Position numbers and translations under genes: made by a program. DNA of 64,000 nt from Stutzerimonas stutzeri. Lineage in GTDB: Bacteria; Pseudomonadota; Gammaproteobacteria; Pseudomonadales; Pseudomonadaceae. Shown here piece by piece: positions 27,820-36,562 of the stretch (positions are counted from its first letter, which is position 1; every line of letters starts with the position of its first letter). Location: NCBI RefSeq assembly GCF_024451105.1, contig NZ_JANGEY010000002.1, positions 124,001-188,000 of the forward strand, in the 5' to 3' direction. The notes beneath the pieces were generated by a model. That model saw only the letters and a program-made list of their open reading frames with translations, made no database searches and was not told the origin of the DNA.

Positions 27820-30045
27820 ATGCAGCAAAAGAACGCAGTGCACCCCCGGGACAACGACGACGAGATCGACCTGCTCGGTCTGTTCGGCACCCTCCTCGAC
27901 CACAAGGCCCTGATCGCCGGCATCACCGGAGCGTTCTGCGCCGCCGGCGTCGCCTACGCGCTGCTGGCCACGCCGATCTACAAGGCCAATGCCGTGGTGC
28001 AGGTCGAGGAGAAGAGCGCCAGCATCCCCGGCCTGTCCGACATGAGCGACATGTTCGGCTCCGCCTCGGCGGCGGTCACCGAAATCGAGCTGATCAAGTC
28101 GCGCGCGGTCATCGGCCAGGCGGTCGACAACCTCCGCCTGGACATAGTCGCCGAACCGCACTACTTCCCGGTCGTCGGCCGCTTCCTGGCGCGGCGCTTC
28201 AAGCCGGAAGGCGCCGGCCAGGTCGCCGCGCCGCTGTTCGGCCTGAACGGCTACGCCTGGGGCGGCGAGGCCCTGAAGATCTTCCAGCTGGAGGTTCCCG
28301 ACTACCTGATCGGCGAGGAACTGACCCTGGTCGCCGGCGAGAACGGCCGCTTCAGCCTGCTGGACCCGGACGGCGAAACGCTGCTGCTGGGCGAGGTCGG
28401 CCAGCGCTACGAGCAGGGCGACCTCCGGCTGCAGGTCGAGGAGCTCAAGGCCAACGCCGGCACCCGCTTCAGCGTGGTCCGCGAACGCCGTCTGACCAGC
28501 ATCATCAGCTACCAGAAGGAGCTGGAAGTCAGCGAGCGCGGCAAGGACAGCGGCATCATCGCCCTGGCCCTGGAGCACCACGACCCGGCCAAGGCCACCG
28601 CCGTGCTCGACGAGATCAGCAGGCTGTACGTGCGCCAGAACGTCGAGCGCATGTCGGCGGAAGCCGCCAACAGCCTCGAGTTCCTGCGCGGCCAGCTCCC
28701 CGAGGTACGCAAGGATCTCGAGCGCGCCGAAAACGCCCTCAACGCCTACCAGAAGCGCAGCAGCTCGGTCGACATCACCCTGGAGACCAAGGCGGTCCTC
28801 GACCAGTCGGTGGCGCTGGAAACCCAGATCTCCGAACTCAAGCTCAAGCAGGCCGAGATGGACCGCAAGTTCACTCGCCAGCACCCGGCCTACCAGGCCC
28901 TGCTCACCCAGCTCGGCGAACTGACCGCCAAGAAGAACGCCCTGAGCGGCACCGTCCGGGAACTGCCGGAAACCCAGCAGGAGCTGCTGCGCCTGTCGCG
29001 CGACGTGCAGGTCAGCACCGAGATCTACACCCAGTTGCTCAACATGACCCAGGAGCTCGACGTGGTACGCGCCGGCACCGTGGGCAACGTGCGGATCATC
29101 GACGACGCCGACGTCGACGTCACCGAGCCGGTCAAGCCCAAGAAGCCGCTCATCGTGCTGATCGCCACCCTGCTCGGCGGCTTCCTCGCCGTGGCCCTGG
29201 TGCTGGTGCGCAAGGCGCTCAACCCCGGCGTGGAAAGCCCCGACGTCATCGAGCAGATGGGCCTGCCGGTCTACGCCGCGGTACCGCTCAGCCAGCAGCA
29301 GCGCGCCATCGAGACGCAGAACGCCAAGGCCTTCAAGGGCAAGGGCAAGTCCGCCCCGCTGCTGGCCATGACCAATCCCGAGGACCTAGCCGTCGAGTCG
29401 CTGCGCAGCCTGCGCACCAGCCTGCACTTCGCCATGCTCGAGGCGACCAACAACCGCCTGATGATCTCCGGCCCCAGCCCGGGCGTCGGCAAGAGCTTCA
29501 TCTCCGCCAACCTCGCCGCGGTCATCGCCCAGACCGGCCAGCGCGTCCTGCTGGTCGACGTCGACATGCGCAAGGGCCACATCCACAAGGTCCTCGGCAG
29601 CGACAACGACAACGGCCTGTCCGACCTGCTGATCAAGCGCTGCAGCTTCGACCAGGCGGTGCGCGCCACCGCCACCGACGGCCTGTTCTTCATCCCGCGC
29701 GGCCAGGTGCCGCCGAACCCGTCGGAACTGCTGATGCACGCCAACTTCACGGCGTTCCTCGAGCAGGCCAGCCAGCACTTCGACATGGTGATCCTCGACA
29801 CCCCGCCGCTGCTGGCGGTGACCGACCCGGCCATCGTCGGCCGCCAGGCCGGCACCAGCCTGATCGTCACCCGTTTCGGCCTCAACTCGGCCAAGGAAAT
29901 CGAGGTCACCGTGAACCGCTTCGCGCAGAACGGCATCGAGCTCAAGGGCGCCATCTTCAACGGCGTCGAGCGCCGCGCGGCGGCCTATGGCTACTACGGC
30001 GGCTACCAGTACTACCAGTACGAGTACAAATCCGAAAAGGCCTGA
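27820..30045 (+). CDS. wzc: Polysaccharide co-polymerase / tyrosine autokinase (Wzc)
   Basis: 741 residues. An N-terminal Wzz domain lies between two membrane helices (about 30-50 and 442-462), with a coiled periplasmic stretch around 290-390. The cytoplasmic BY-kinase domain has Walker A GPSPGVGKS (551-559, Lys558), Walker A' VLLVDVDMR (576-584) and Walker B MVILDTPPL (656-664). It ends in a tyrosine-rich tail, YGYYGGYQYYQYEY (about 722-735), the autophosphorylation cluster. It controls polymer length and export together with Wza. The matching outer-membrane Wza is encoded 18 kb downstream. Confidence 0.95.
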   Translation: MQQKNAVHPRDNDDEIDLLGLFGTLLDHKALIAGITGAFCAAGVAYALLATPIYKANAVVQVEEKSASIPGLSDMSDMFGSASAAVTEIELIKSRAVIGQAVDNLRLDIVAEPHYFPVVGRFLARRFKPEGAGQVAAPLFGLNGYAWGGEALKIFQLEVPDYLIGEELTLVAGENGRFSLLDPDGETLLLGEVGQRYEQGDLRLQVEELKANAGTRFSVVRERRLTSIISYQKELEVSERGKDSGIIALALEHHDPAKATAVLDEISRLYVRQNVERMSAEAANSLEFLRGQLPEVRKDLERAENALNAYQKRSSSVDITLETKAVLDQSVALETQISELKLKQAEMDRKFTRQHPAYQALLTQLGELTAKKNALSGTVRELPETQQELLRLSRDVQVSTEIYTQLLNMTQELDVVRAGTVGNVRIIDDADVDVTEPVKPKKPLIVLIATLLGGFLAVALVLVRKALNPGVESPDVIEQMGLPVYAAVPLSQQQRAIETQNAKAFKGKGKSAPLLAMTNPEDLAVESLRSLRTSLHFAMLEATNNRLMISGPSPGVGKSFISANLAAVIAQTGQRVLLVDVDMRKGHIHKVLGSDNDNGLSDLLIKRCSFDQAVRATATDGLFFIPRGQVPPNPSELLMHANFTAFLEQASQHFDMVILDTPPLLAVTDPAIVGRQAGTSLIVTRFGLNSAKEIEVTVNRFAQNGIELKGAIFNGVERRAAAYGYYGGYQYYQYEYKSEKA

Positions 30046-30065
30046 CGCAGGCCAATACCCCCGCA

Positions 30066-30094
30066 GCACGGCGCGCTACGCTCGTTCGCCGTGC
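30066..30094 (+). terminator. Hairpin after wzc
   Basis: GCACGGCG (30066-30073) pairs with CGCCGTGC (30087-30094) across a 13-base loop, 20 bases after the wzc stop and without a T-run. It may partly stop transcription ahead of the ops-controlled genes, which RfaH-modified polymerase could then pass. Confidence 0.4.
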
Positions 30095-30206
30095 GCGGGA
30101 CAGACGACCGGACAGCAACGCCCCGCCTGACAGGACGCAAGAGCGCCCCTTCAGGCCCACATCGGACAACGCGGCACGTTCTCAGGAAAGCGACGGCAAA
30201 TCCTGG

Positions 30207-30218
30207 GGCGGTAGCGTG
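30207..30218 (+). promoter_or_regulatory. ops element (RfaH recruitment site) in a JUMPStart-like leader
   Basis: GGCGGTAGCGTG matches the ops consensus exactly. The bases just before it (CCTGG) and after it (CC) also resemble the JUMPStart leader of enterobacterial polysaccharide operons. It lies in the 237-base gap after wzc, 65 bases before the ATG of the nuclease gene at 30283. RNA polymerase is expected to pause here and load the RfaH encoded at 22574, so that the long downstream operon is read through. Confidence 0.85.
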
Positions 30219-30282
30219 CCCGAACGCCAGCGGCCCGCAGGATGCGCCCCGGCCGAGACAACCAAGCAAGGGACTGACCGCG

Positions 30283-31731
30283 ATGGAAATCATCCACCAC
30301 GGCGCCGAGAACGGCGTCACCGGCTCGTGCCACCAGTTGCTCATCGATTCCGACAACAGCCTGCTCGTCGACTGCGGCCTGTTCCAGGGTGCGGAAACCT
30401 CCGCGGATGGCCAGCACGGCAGCGACAACCCGGCCGTCGATTTCGACATCCGCAGCATCAAGGCGCTGGTCGCCACCCACGTGCACGTCGACCATGTGGG
30501 GCGCATCCCATTCCTCCTGGCCGCCGGCTACAAGGGACCGATTCTCTGCAGCCTCCCCTCGGCCAAACTCCTCCCCCTCGTGCTCGAAGACGCCTTCAGG
30601 CTCGGCATCGGCCGCGACGAAAGGCAGCTGCAACGCTACCTCAAGCTGGTCGAACAGCGCATCGTCGGACTGCCCTACAACACCTGGTTCAACCTGATCG
30701 ACACGCCCCGCCTGCAGACCCGCATCCGCCTGCAGCGGGCCGGACACATCCTCGGCTCCGCCTATGTGGAATGCGATATCCGCAAGCTGCCCGGCGGCGA
30801 CAAGAAACGCATCGTCTTCTCCGGTGATCTCGGCGCCGCGCATGCGCCCCTGCTCCCGGCCCCCAGGCCGCCCTACGGCGCCGACATCCTGGTGCTGGAG
30901 AGCACCTACGGCGACCGCCGGCACGAATCCCGCGCCAACCGCCGCCAGCGCCTGCAGGCGGTGATCGAAAAGGCCCTGGCCGACCAGGGCACGGTGCTGA
31001 TCCCGGCGTTCAGCATCGGCCGCACCCAGGAACTGCTCTACGAACTGGAAGACATCGTCCACCGCATGACGCCGCGGCCTCGCACGCCCCAGCGGCAAGA
31101 GGCGGAACCCTCCCGGCAGGCAACCGACAGCCCCTGGCCGAGCCTGCCGATCGTCCTCGATTCGCCGCTGGCCAGCCGCTTCACCGGCCTGTACCGGGAG
31201 CTGCAACCCTACTGGGACGCCGAAGCGCAGCGACGACTGAGCAAGGGACGCAACCCGCTGCAGTTCGCCAACCTGCTCACCGTCGACAGCCACGAACAGC
31301 ACCTGGCCATGGTCCGCCATCTCGGCCAGAGCGCCCGCCCGGCCATCGTGATCGCCGCCAGCGGCATGTGCAGCGGCGGCCGGATAGTGAACTACCTCAA
31401 GGCCATGCTCGGCGACCCGCGCCACAACGTGCTGTTCGTCGGCCACCAGGCCAAGGGCACGCCGGGGCAGATCATCCAGCAGTACGGCCCGCGCGGCGGC
31501 TACGTCGACCTCGACGGCCAGCGCCTGCAGATCCGCGCCGGCATTGCCACCCTCGGCGGCTACTCGGCGCATGCCGACCAGCAAGGCCTCGCCGGCTTCG
31601 TGACGCGCATGCGGCGCTGGCCCGCGGAAATCCGCCTGGTCCACGGCGAGCCCGGAGCCAAGCAGTCGCTGGCCAGCGAATTGCAAGCGCGCTACGCGCA
31701 ACGGCAGCAACCGCTATCGATCCATTGGTAG
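30283..31731 (+). CDS. Beta-CASP metallo-beta-lactamase RNase-like protein
   Basis: 482 residues from the ATG at 30283. Metal-binding motif HVHVDH (66-71) is followed by the further MBL motifs AGHILGSA and FSGDLG. The beta-CASP part contains STYGDR, IPAFSIGRTQELLYEL, VIAASGMCSGGRI and GGYSAHADQQGL with its C-terminal histidine. The family includes RNA endo/exonucleases related to CPSF-73 and RNase J. It is the first gene after the ops element and lies between wzc and the wcaJ-like gene. A role in RNA turnover of the long operon is possible but unproven. Confidence 0.85.
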   Translation: MEIIHHGAENGVTGSCHQLLIDSDNSLLVDCGLFQGAETSADGQHGSDNPAVDFDIRSIKALVATHVHVDHVGRIPFLLAAGYKGPILCSLPSAKLLPLVLEDAFRLGIGRDERQLQRYLKLVEQRIVGLPYNTWFNLIDTPRLQTRIRLQRAGHILGSAYVECDIRKLPGGDKKRIVFSGDLGAAHAPLLPAPRPPYGADILVLESTYGDRRHESRANRRQRLQAVIEKALADQGTVLIPAFSIGRTQELLYELEDIVHRMTPRPRTPQRQEAEPSRQATDSPWPSLPIVLDSPLASRFTGLYRELQPYWDAEAQRRLSKGRNPLQFANLLTVDSHEQHLAMVRHLGQSARPAIVIAASGMCSGGRIVNYLKAMLGDPRHNVLFVGHQAKGTPGQIIQQYGPRGGYVDLDGQRLQIRAGIATLGGYSAHADQQGLAGFVTRMRRWPAEIRLVHGEPGAKQSLASELQARYAQRQQPLSIHW

Positions 31732-31743
31732 GAAGATTTCAAG

Positions 31744-33239
31744 GTGAATGGATATACCTCCCCGCAGCGCACGGCCGAAAGCCCGTCGATCTTCGGCAGC
31801 CTCAGGCACGGTGCCCCATCCAACGCCAGCGACAGGGTCCCTCCCGTGATACGCAAGCAATCCGAACCCCTCCTGCCCGGAGGCAGAGGCCTGACCTTCT
31901 GGGGCCAATGGCTGATCGCCGCCGGCCTGAGCACCGCCCTGCTGGGCATGCTCGCCGTCCTCTACAGCGGCAAGCTGGACACCTACTACCGGGTACTCGC
32001 CCTGTTCGCGGTGCTCGGCTCGGTGCCCGCCTACGCGCTGGTCGGCGCCTACCGCAAGAAGCACAGCTACCTCACCGGCCTGGCCCGCCTGCTGGCCGGC
32101 TGGTGCATCCTGCTCGCCGGCCTGACCGTGATCGCCTTCGTCACCGGCACCAGCGCACGCTACTCGCGGGAAGTGGTACTGCTCTGGGCCATCCTCGGCT
32201 ATCCCCTGCAGGCGCTCGCCTACCTGCCGCTGCACCACGTCTCGCGCCGCTACCACCAGCAGCTGCAGGCCGACCGCACCTCGCTGATCGTCGGCACCGG
32301 CGACCTGGCCATGGAGCTGGCCGACCGGCTGGTCCGCCAGCGCAACGAACCGGTCGTCGGCCTGGTCGCCTCCAGCAGCGTCGAGCTGCCGAGCAACAGC
32401 CTGTACCCCATCGTCGGCAGCCTGGTGCAGCTGCGCACCCTGATCGCCCAGCACAACATCCGCCGCCTGTACATCGCCCTGCCGCTGGCCGAGGCCGACC
32501 AGATCGAAGGCCTGTACATCGACCTGCTGGACGCCAACGTCGACGTGGTATGGCTCCCCGACCTCAACAGCATGATGCTGCTGAACCACTCGGTGACCGA
32601 GATCGACGGCATGCCGGCCATCCACCTCAACGAAAGCCCGCTGACCGCCGACCCGACCGCCGCCCTGACCAAGGCCGTGCTGGACCGCGTCCTCGCCCTG
32701 CTGGCGCTGATCGCCTTCAGCCCGCTGATGCTGGCGATCGCCATCCTGGTCAAGCGCTCCTCCCCCGGTCCCGTCCTGTTCAAACAGGAACGCCACGGCT
32801 GGAACGGCAAGGTCATCAGGTCTACAAGTTCCGCTCGATGCGCATGCACGACGACAAGGAAGTGAAACAGGCCACCCGCAACGACGACCGCATCACCCCC
32901 ATCGGCCGCTTCATCCGCCGCACCTCCATCGACGAGCTGCCGCAGTTCATCAACGTGTTGCAGGGCCGCATGTCGCTGGTCGGCCCGCGCCCGCACGCCG
33001 TGGCGCACAACGACTACTACACCGGCAAGATCGACGCCTACATGGCCCGCCACCGCATCAAGCCCGGCATCACCGGGCTGGCCCAGGTCAGCGGCTGCCG
33101 CGGCGAGACCGAGACCCTGGACAAGATGGCCAAGCGCGTGGAACTGGACCTGGCCTATATCAACCAGTGGTCGGTGTGGCTGGATCTCAAGATATTGATC
33201 AAGACGCCGTTCACCTTGCTGTCGAAAGACATTTACTGA
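31744..33239 (+). pseudogene. wcaJ: WcaJ-type undecaprenyl-phosphate glucose phosphotransferase, frameshifted
   Basis: A GTG at 31744 (AGGAAG 8 bases upstream) opens a protein with four membrane helices, a Rossmann-like middle (SLIVGTGDLAMELADRL) and the start of the sugar-transferase domain (VKRSSPGPVLFKQERHGWNG). The frame breaks at 32817: reading continues to a stop at 32865, while the rest of the domain (VYKFRSMRMHDDKE, SIDELPQFINVLQGRMSLVG, PGITGLAQVSG) runs in the next frame to 33239. One C missing after 32817 would restore I-Q-V-Y-K-F-R. The catalytic Asp-Glu lies after the break, so the truncated product is inactive. It may be a true mutation or a base-call error. Confidence 0.85.
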
Positions 33240-33257
33240 ACCGCACAAACGCTTGCC

Positions 33258-33282
33258 GTGGAGGAGCGGGCTTGCTCGCGAT
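33258..33282. repeat. Pseudomonas-type REP element
   Basis: GAGGAGCGGGCTTGCTCGCG, within the 77-base gap between wcaJ and ugd, is the familiar Pseudomonas REP core. Its inner GAGC/GCTC can form a small hairpin. It is a single copy; no partner in inverted orientation was found nearby. Confidence 0.75.
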
Positions 33283-33316
33283 CCGTCTTAGCATCTGAGA
33301 GTCCCAAAGGAATACT

Positions 33317-34483
33317 ATGAACATCACCATCGCCGGTACCGGCTACGTCGGCCTGTCCAATGCCGTGCTGCTCGCCCAGCACAACAAGGTCATCGCCCTG
33401 GATATCGTTCAGGCCAAGGTAGACCTGATCAACGACCGCCAGTCGCCCATCGAGGACAGCGAAATCGAACGCTACCTCGCGGAGCAGCCTCTCCAGCTCA
33501 GAGCTACCCTCGACAAGGAAGAGGCCTACCGCAACGCCGATTTCGTGATCATCGCGACCCCGACCGACTACGACCCCGAAACCAACTACTTCAACACCCG
33601 CAGCGTCGAAGCCGTTATCGAGGACGTGCTGACCATCAACCCGGATGCGGTCATGGTGATCAAATCCACGGTGCCGGTCGGCTACACCAAGAGCGTTCGC
33701 GAGAAATACGACTGCCAGAACATTCTCTTCTCGCCGGAGTTCCTGCGCGAAGGCAAGGCGCTGTACGACAACCTCTACCCGTCGCGGATCATCGTCGGCG
33801 AACGCTCCGAGCGGGCCGAAACCTTCGCCGCCCTGCTGCAGCAAGGTGCCATAAAGCAGGACATCCCCACGTTGTTCACCGACAGCACCGAGGCCGAAGC
33901 CATCAAGCTGTTCGCCAATACCTACCTGGCCATGCGCGTGGCCTACTTCAACGAGCTGGATACCTACGCCGAAACCCACGGCCTGGATACTCGGCAGATC
34001 ATCGAAGGCGTCGGCCTCGACCCGCGCATCGGCATGCACTACAACAATCCGAGCTTCGGCTATGGCGGCTACTGTCTGCCCAAGGATACCAAGCAACTGC
34101 TGGCCAACTATGCCGACGTACCCAGCAACCTGATTCGTGCCATCGTCGATGCCAATACTACGCGCAAGGACTTCATCGCCGAGTCCGTTCTCAAGCATAA
34201 ACCGAAGGTGGTCGGCATCTACCGTCTGGTAATGAAGTCCGGCTCGGACAACTTCCGCGCCTCGGCCATCCAGGGTGTGATGAAGCGCATCAAAGCCAAG
34301 GGGGTTGAGGTGGTGATTTACGAGCCAGCGCTACAGGAAGAAAGCTTTTTCAACTCCCGGGTCACTCGAGACCTAACTGAATTCAAAAAAAACAGCGACA
34401 TAATTATTGCCAATCGAAAGTCAGAGTCACTCGAAGACATAAAGGAAAAAGTTTACACCCGAGACCTTTTTGGCAACGACTAA
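33317..34483 (+). CDS. ugd: UDP-glucose 6-dehydrogenase
   Basis: 388 residues, the short Ugd type. N-terminal Rossmann motif is [20 protein letters not shown], the central helix region includes KSTVPVGYT, and the catalytic cysteine is Cys253 in [10 protein letters not shown]. It oxidises UDP-glucose twice to UDP-glucuronate using NAD, supplying an acidic sugar for the polymer. Base and codon use change inside the gene: up to about 34320 it is GC-rich like its neighbours, but the last 150 bases are AT-rich like the following block, so the gene appears to be a recombination mosaic. Confidence 0.93.
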   Translation: MNITIAGTGYVGLSNAVLLAQHNKVIALDIVQAKVDLINDRQSPIEDSEIERYLAEQPLQLRATLDKEEAYRNADFVIIATPTDYDPETNYFNTRSVEAVIEDVLTINPDAVMVIKSTVPVGYTKSVREKYDCQNILFSPEFLREGKALYDNLYPSRIIVGERSERAETFAALLQQGAIKQDIPTLFTDSTEAEAIKLFANTYLAMRVAYFNELDTYAETHGLDTRQIIEGVGLDPRIGMHYNNPSFGYGGYCLPKDTKQLLANYADVPSNLIRAIVDANTTRKDFIAESVLKHKPKVVGIYRLVMKSGSDNFRASAIQGVMKRIKAKGVEVVIYEPALQEESFFNSRVTRDLTEFKKNSDIIIANRKSESLEDIKEKVYTRDLFGND

Positions 34484-34548
34484 AAAACGACCAGAAGCTC
34501 ATACACCAACCGCAAAACCCACTATCCATAAATGGTGGCGGCAAAAAC

Positions 34549-35077
34549 TGAGTGCAACACCAGACCTTTCCGGTAGGGTGTTGCCATGTCTTAACACGCA
34601 CTCAGTATCGAAGAGCGTTCTAACATCCAAATCAGTCTGCTGCGCAGCATGAGCCAGCAGGCCATTGCCTGATCGCGTGATGCCCAACCACCGGGAAGGC
34701 AATCTGATCAAGGCTAAGACCAACGCCTCGCCGGTAGGCATCTTGGTGGACCGTACCAGCGGCTATTGAGGCTGGTAAAGATAAGCGCTGCAACAGCGAC
34801 CTAGGTTCTAGAGGACGGCGTGCTACTCTACTTCTGCGACCAGCACAGTCCATGTGCAGCGCGGTAGCAACGAAAATATCAATAGGCTGATAGCAGTTCC
34901 CGCCCAAAAGTACGAATCTTGTCGGTATACAGCCAAAAAAGTTGGATGCGACTGCCTGCGAACTGAACATCCGGCCATGCGAGCACTTCGGCTTCAAGTC
35001 CACATCAAGGTCATGACCGCACTGATAGCCAAGCATCATGAGGCACCTGCTTCACTCCAATAACTGTGTTGCATTCA
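34549..35077 (+). mobile_element. Decayed IS30-family insertion element
   Basis: This region has no intact gene but holds pieces of an IS30 transposase in three frames. HALSIEERSNIQISLLRS (from about 34596) is the N-terminal helix-turn-helix. HREGNLIKAKTNASPVGILV (from about 34690) is the start of the DDE domain, with the catalytic Asp changed to Asn. QRGSNENINRL (from about 34857) is the third DDE motif with its Glu. Ends TGAGTGCAACAC (34549-34560) and GTGTTGCATTCA (35066-35077) are near-perfect inverted repeats. At about 530 bases it is roughly half a normal IS30, so it carries internal deletions. It fills most of the 648-base gap between ugd and the flippase gene. Confidence 0.75.
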
Positions 35078-35131
35078 CCCCCTGCAACCGCTATCGATAA
35101 ACCAAGCCGCAAACAGCCTTGGACACAATAA

Positions 35132-36553
35132 GTGTATAAACAGGTTACAATATATCTGGCAGGTCGCATAGCACCAGCGGCCATAGGATTCATGGCACTA
35201 TTAGCATATTCACATATAGTGCCATCTGAAGAGTACGGAAAATACGCCGCAGCTCTAGCAATATCGAACATATTAAACCTATCCCTGCATCAGTGGAGCC
35301 GAATAAGCCTTACCAGATTCTACTCCGGAAACAATACGGGAAATGGGCGCTACATAGCTTACACAATAGCTTTTTTCTCAGCAATAAATTTAGCCACTAC
35401 ATTATTAATAATAATAACTGCAGCATCCGGCCTCATAAACAAAGAAACTGCAGCAATGATAGTCGCAATGGTCATTGCATCATCATGGTCAGACCTCACT
35501 CTTGAAGTACTAAGAGCAAAATCAAAACCCCTCAACTACAGCGTACACTTCCTCCTCCGACAGACACTAATAGTGTCCATCGCGATATCTCTTATATACA
35601 GTGATCTAAGCCAGCACGCTCTTTCTATCGGATTCACCGTGGGCAACATAATACCAGCTATTCTCAATACCCCAAAAATAATTCGTGATGCGGACTGGAC
35701 GAAAACAAACAAAAGTGAGGTCTTGGCCTTTGTAAAGTACGGCACCCCACTTAGCATAAATTTTTCTCTTTCAGCAATCATGAATACAGCTGATCGACTG
35801 ATTGTAATCTCAATACTCGGTCCAGCAGCGGGCGGAATATATTCTCTTGCGGCTGACATTTCAAAACAAATAGTCATGACCGTAATGGAGGCCATAAACC
35901 TAGCAGCCCTACCGCTTGCCGTAAAGAAACTTGAAGCCGAAGGAAAAGATTCTGCAGCCAACCAACTGAATAAAAACCTCTCCATACTATTATTAATATC
36001 CACCCCTATTGTTGCAGGCCTTTTTCTATGCGCTGAAGAAATCTCAAAATCCGCCCTAGGGAAAGACTACGAAGAGACCGCAAGTATAATAATCCCACTT
36101 ATTGCGCTAGCCACTTTTCTACGCGGGTTACGTATATATTATTTCGACCAAAGCTTTCAGCTATCAAAAAAAACACACAAAACAATTTACGCGACAGTTT
36201 TTTCAGCAGCCACCCTTATTGCAGGATGCTATACATTAACCCCCGCATTTGGCATGACTGGCGCCGCATATGCATCTATCATCTCATTTAGTGCAGCGCT
36301 ATTCATCAGCCGTTATCTTGGCTGCTCTGAATTTGAAATGCCCGTTCCATGGAAAGAGATCATCAAGATTTTCATCTGCGCATCAGCTATGGGGGTGGCA
36401 GTATACGCAATACCAAATTACCAACAATCATTTACCACCCTTGCAGTTAAGGCTATCACTGGCGCCCTCACTTACACTTTTTTAGCCATCACACTAAATA
36501 TTTGCGACGCCAAAGAAACACTTAAAGCGTTATTGTTAAACAGACAAGCCTAG
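35132..36553 (+). CDS. Polysaccharide flippase (Wzx-like)
   Basis: 473 residues from a GTG at 35132, with about twelve membrane helices. The opening YLAGRIAPAAIGFMALLAYS followed by VPSEEYGKYAAALAISNI is characteristic of MOP-family flippases. It moves lipid-linked repeat units across the inner membrane for the second polymer system. The gene is strongly AT-rich with codons unlike those of the flanking genes, and it begins the transferred block that runs to about 41110. No promoter was identified between the IS30 remnant and the start. Confidence 0.82.
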   Translation: MYKQVTIYLAGRIAPAAIGFMALLAYSHIVPSEEYGKYAAALAISNILNLSLHQWSRISLTRFYSGNNTGNGRYIAYTIAFFSAINLATTLLIIITAASGLINKETAAMIVAMVIASSWSDLTLEVLRAKSKPLNYSVHFLLRQTLIVSIAISLIYSDLSQHALSIGFTVGNIIPAILNTPKIIRDADWTKTNKSEVLAFVKYGTPLSINFSLSAIMNTADRLIVISILGPAAGGIYSLAADISKQIVMTVMEAINLAALPLAVKKLEAEGKDSAANQLNKNLSILLLISTPIVAGLFLCAEEISKSALGKDYEETASIIIPLIALATFLRGLRIYYFDQSFQLSKKTHKTIYATVFSAATLIAGCYTLTPAFGMTGAAYASIISFSAALFISRYLGCSEFEMPVPWKEIIKIFICASAMGVAVYAIPNYQQSFTTLAVKAITGALTYTFLAITLNICDAKETLKALLLNRQA

Positions 36554-36562
36554 CGGATAATC

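Noticed and set aside
31368..32816. The upstream part of the long plus-strand frame that ends at 33239
   Set aside because: Only the part after about 32817 is real sugar-transferase sequence; the rest is an out-of-frame shadow of the nuclease and wcaJ genes.
34860..34870. GCGGTAGC, a partial ops-like match upstream of the AT-rich flippase
   Set aside because: It has several mismatches to ops and falls exactly in the Arg-Gly-Ser codons of the IS30 motif QRGSNEN, which explains it fully.
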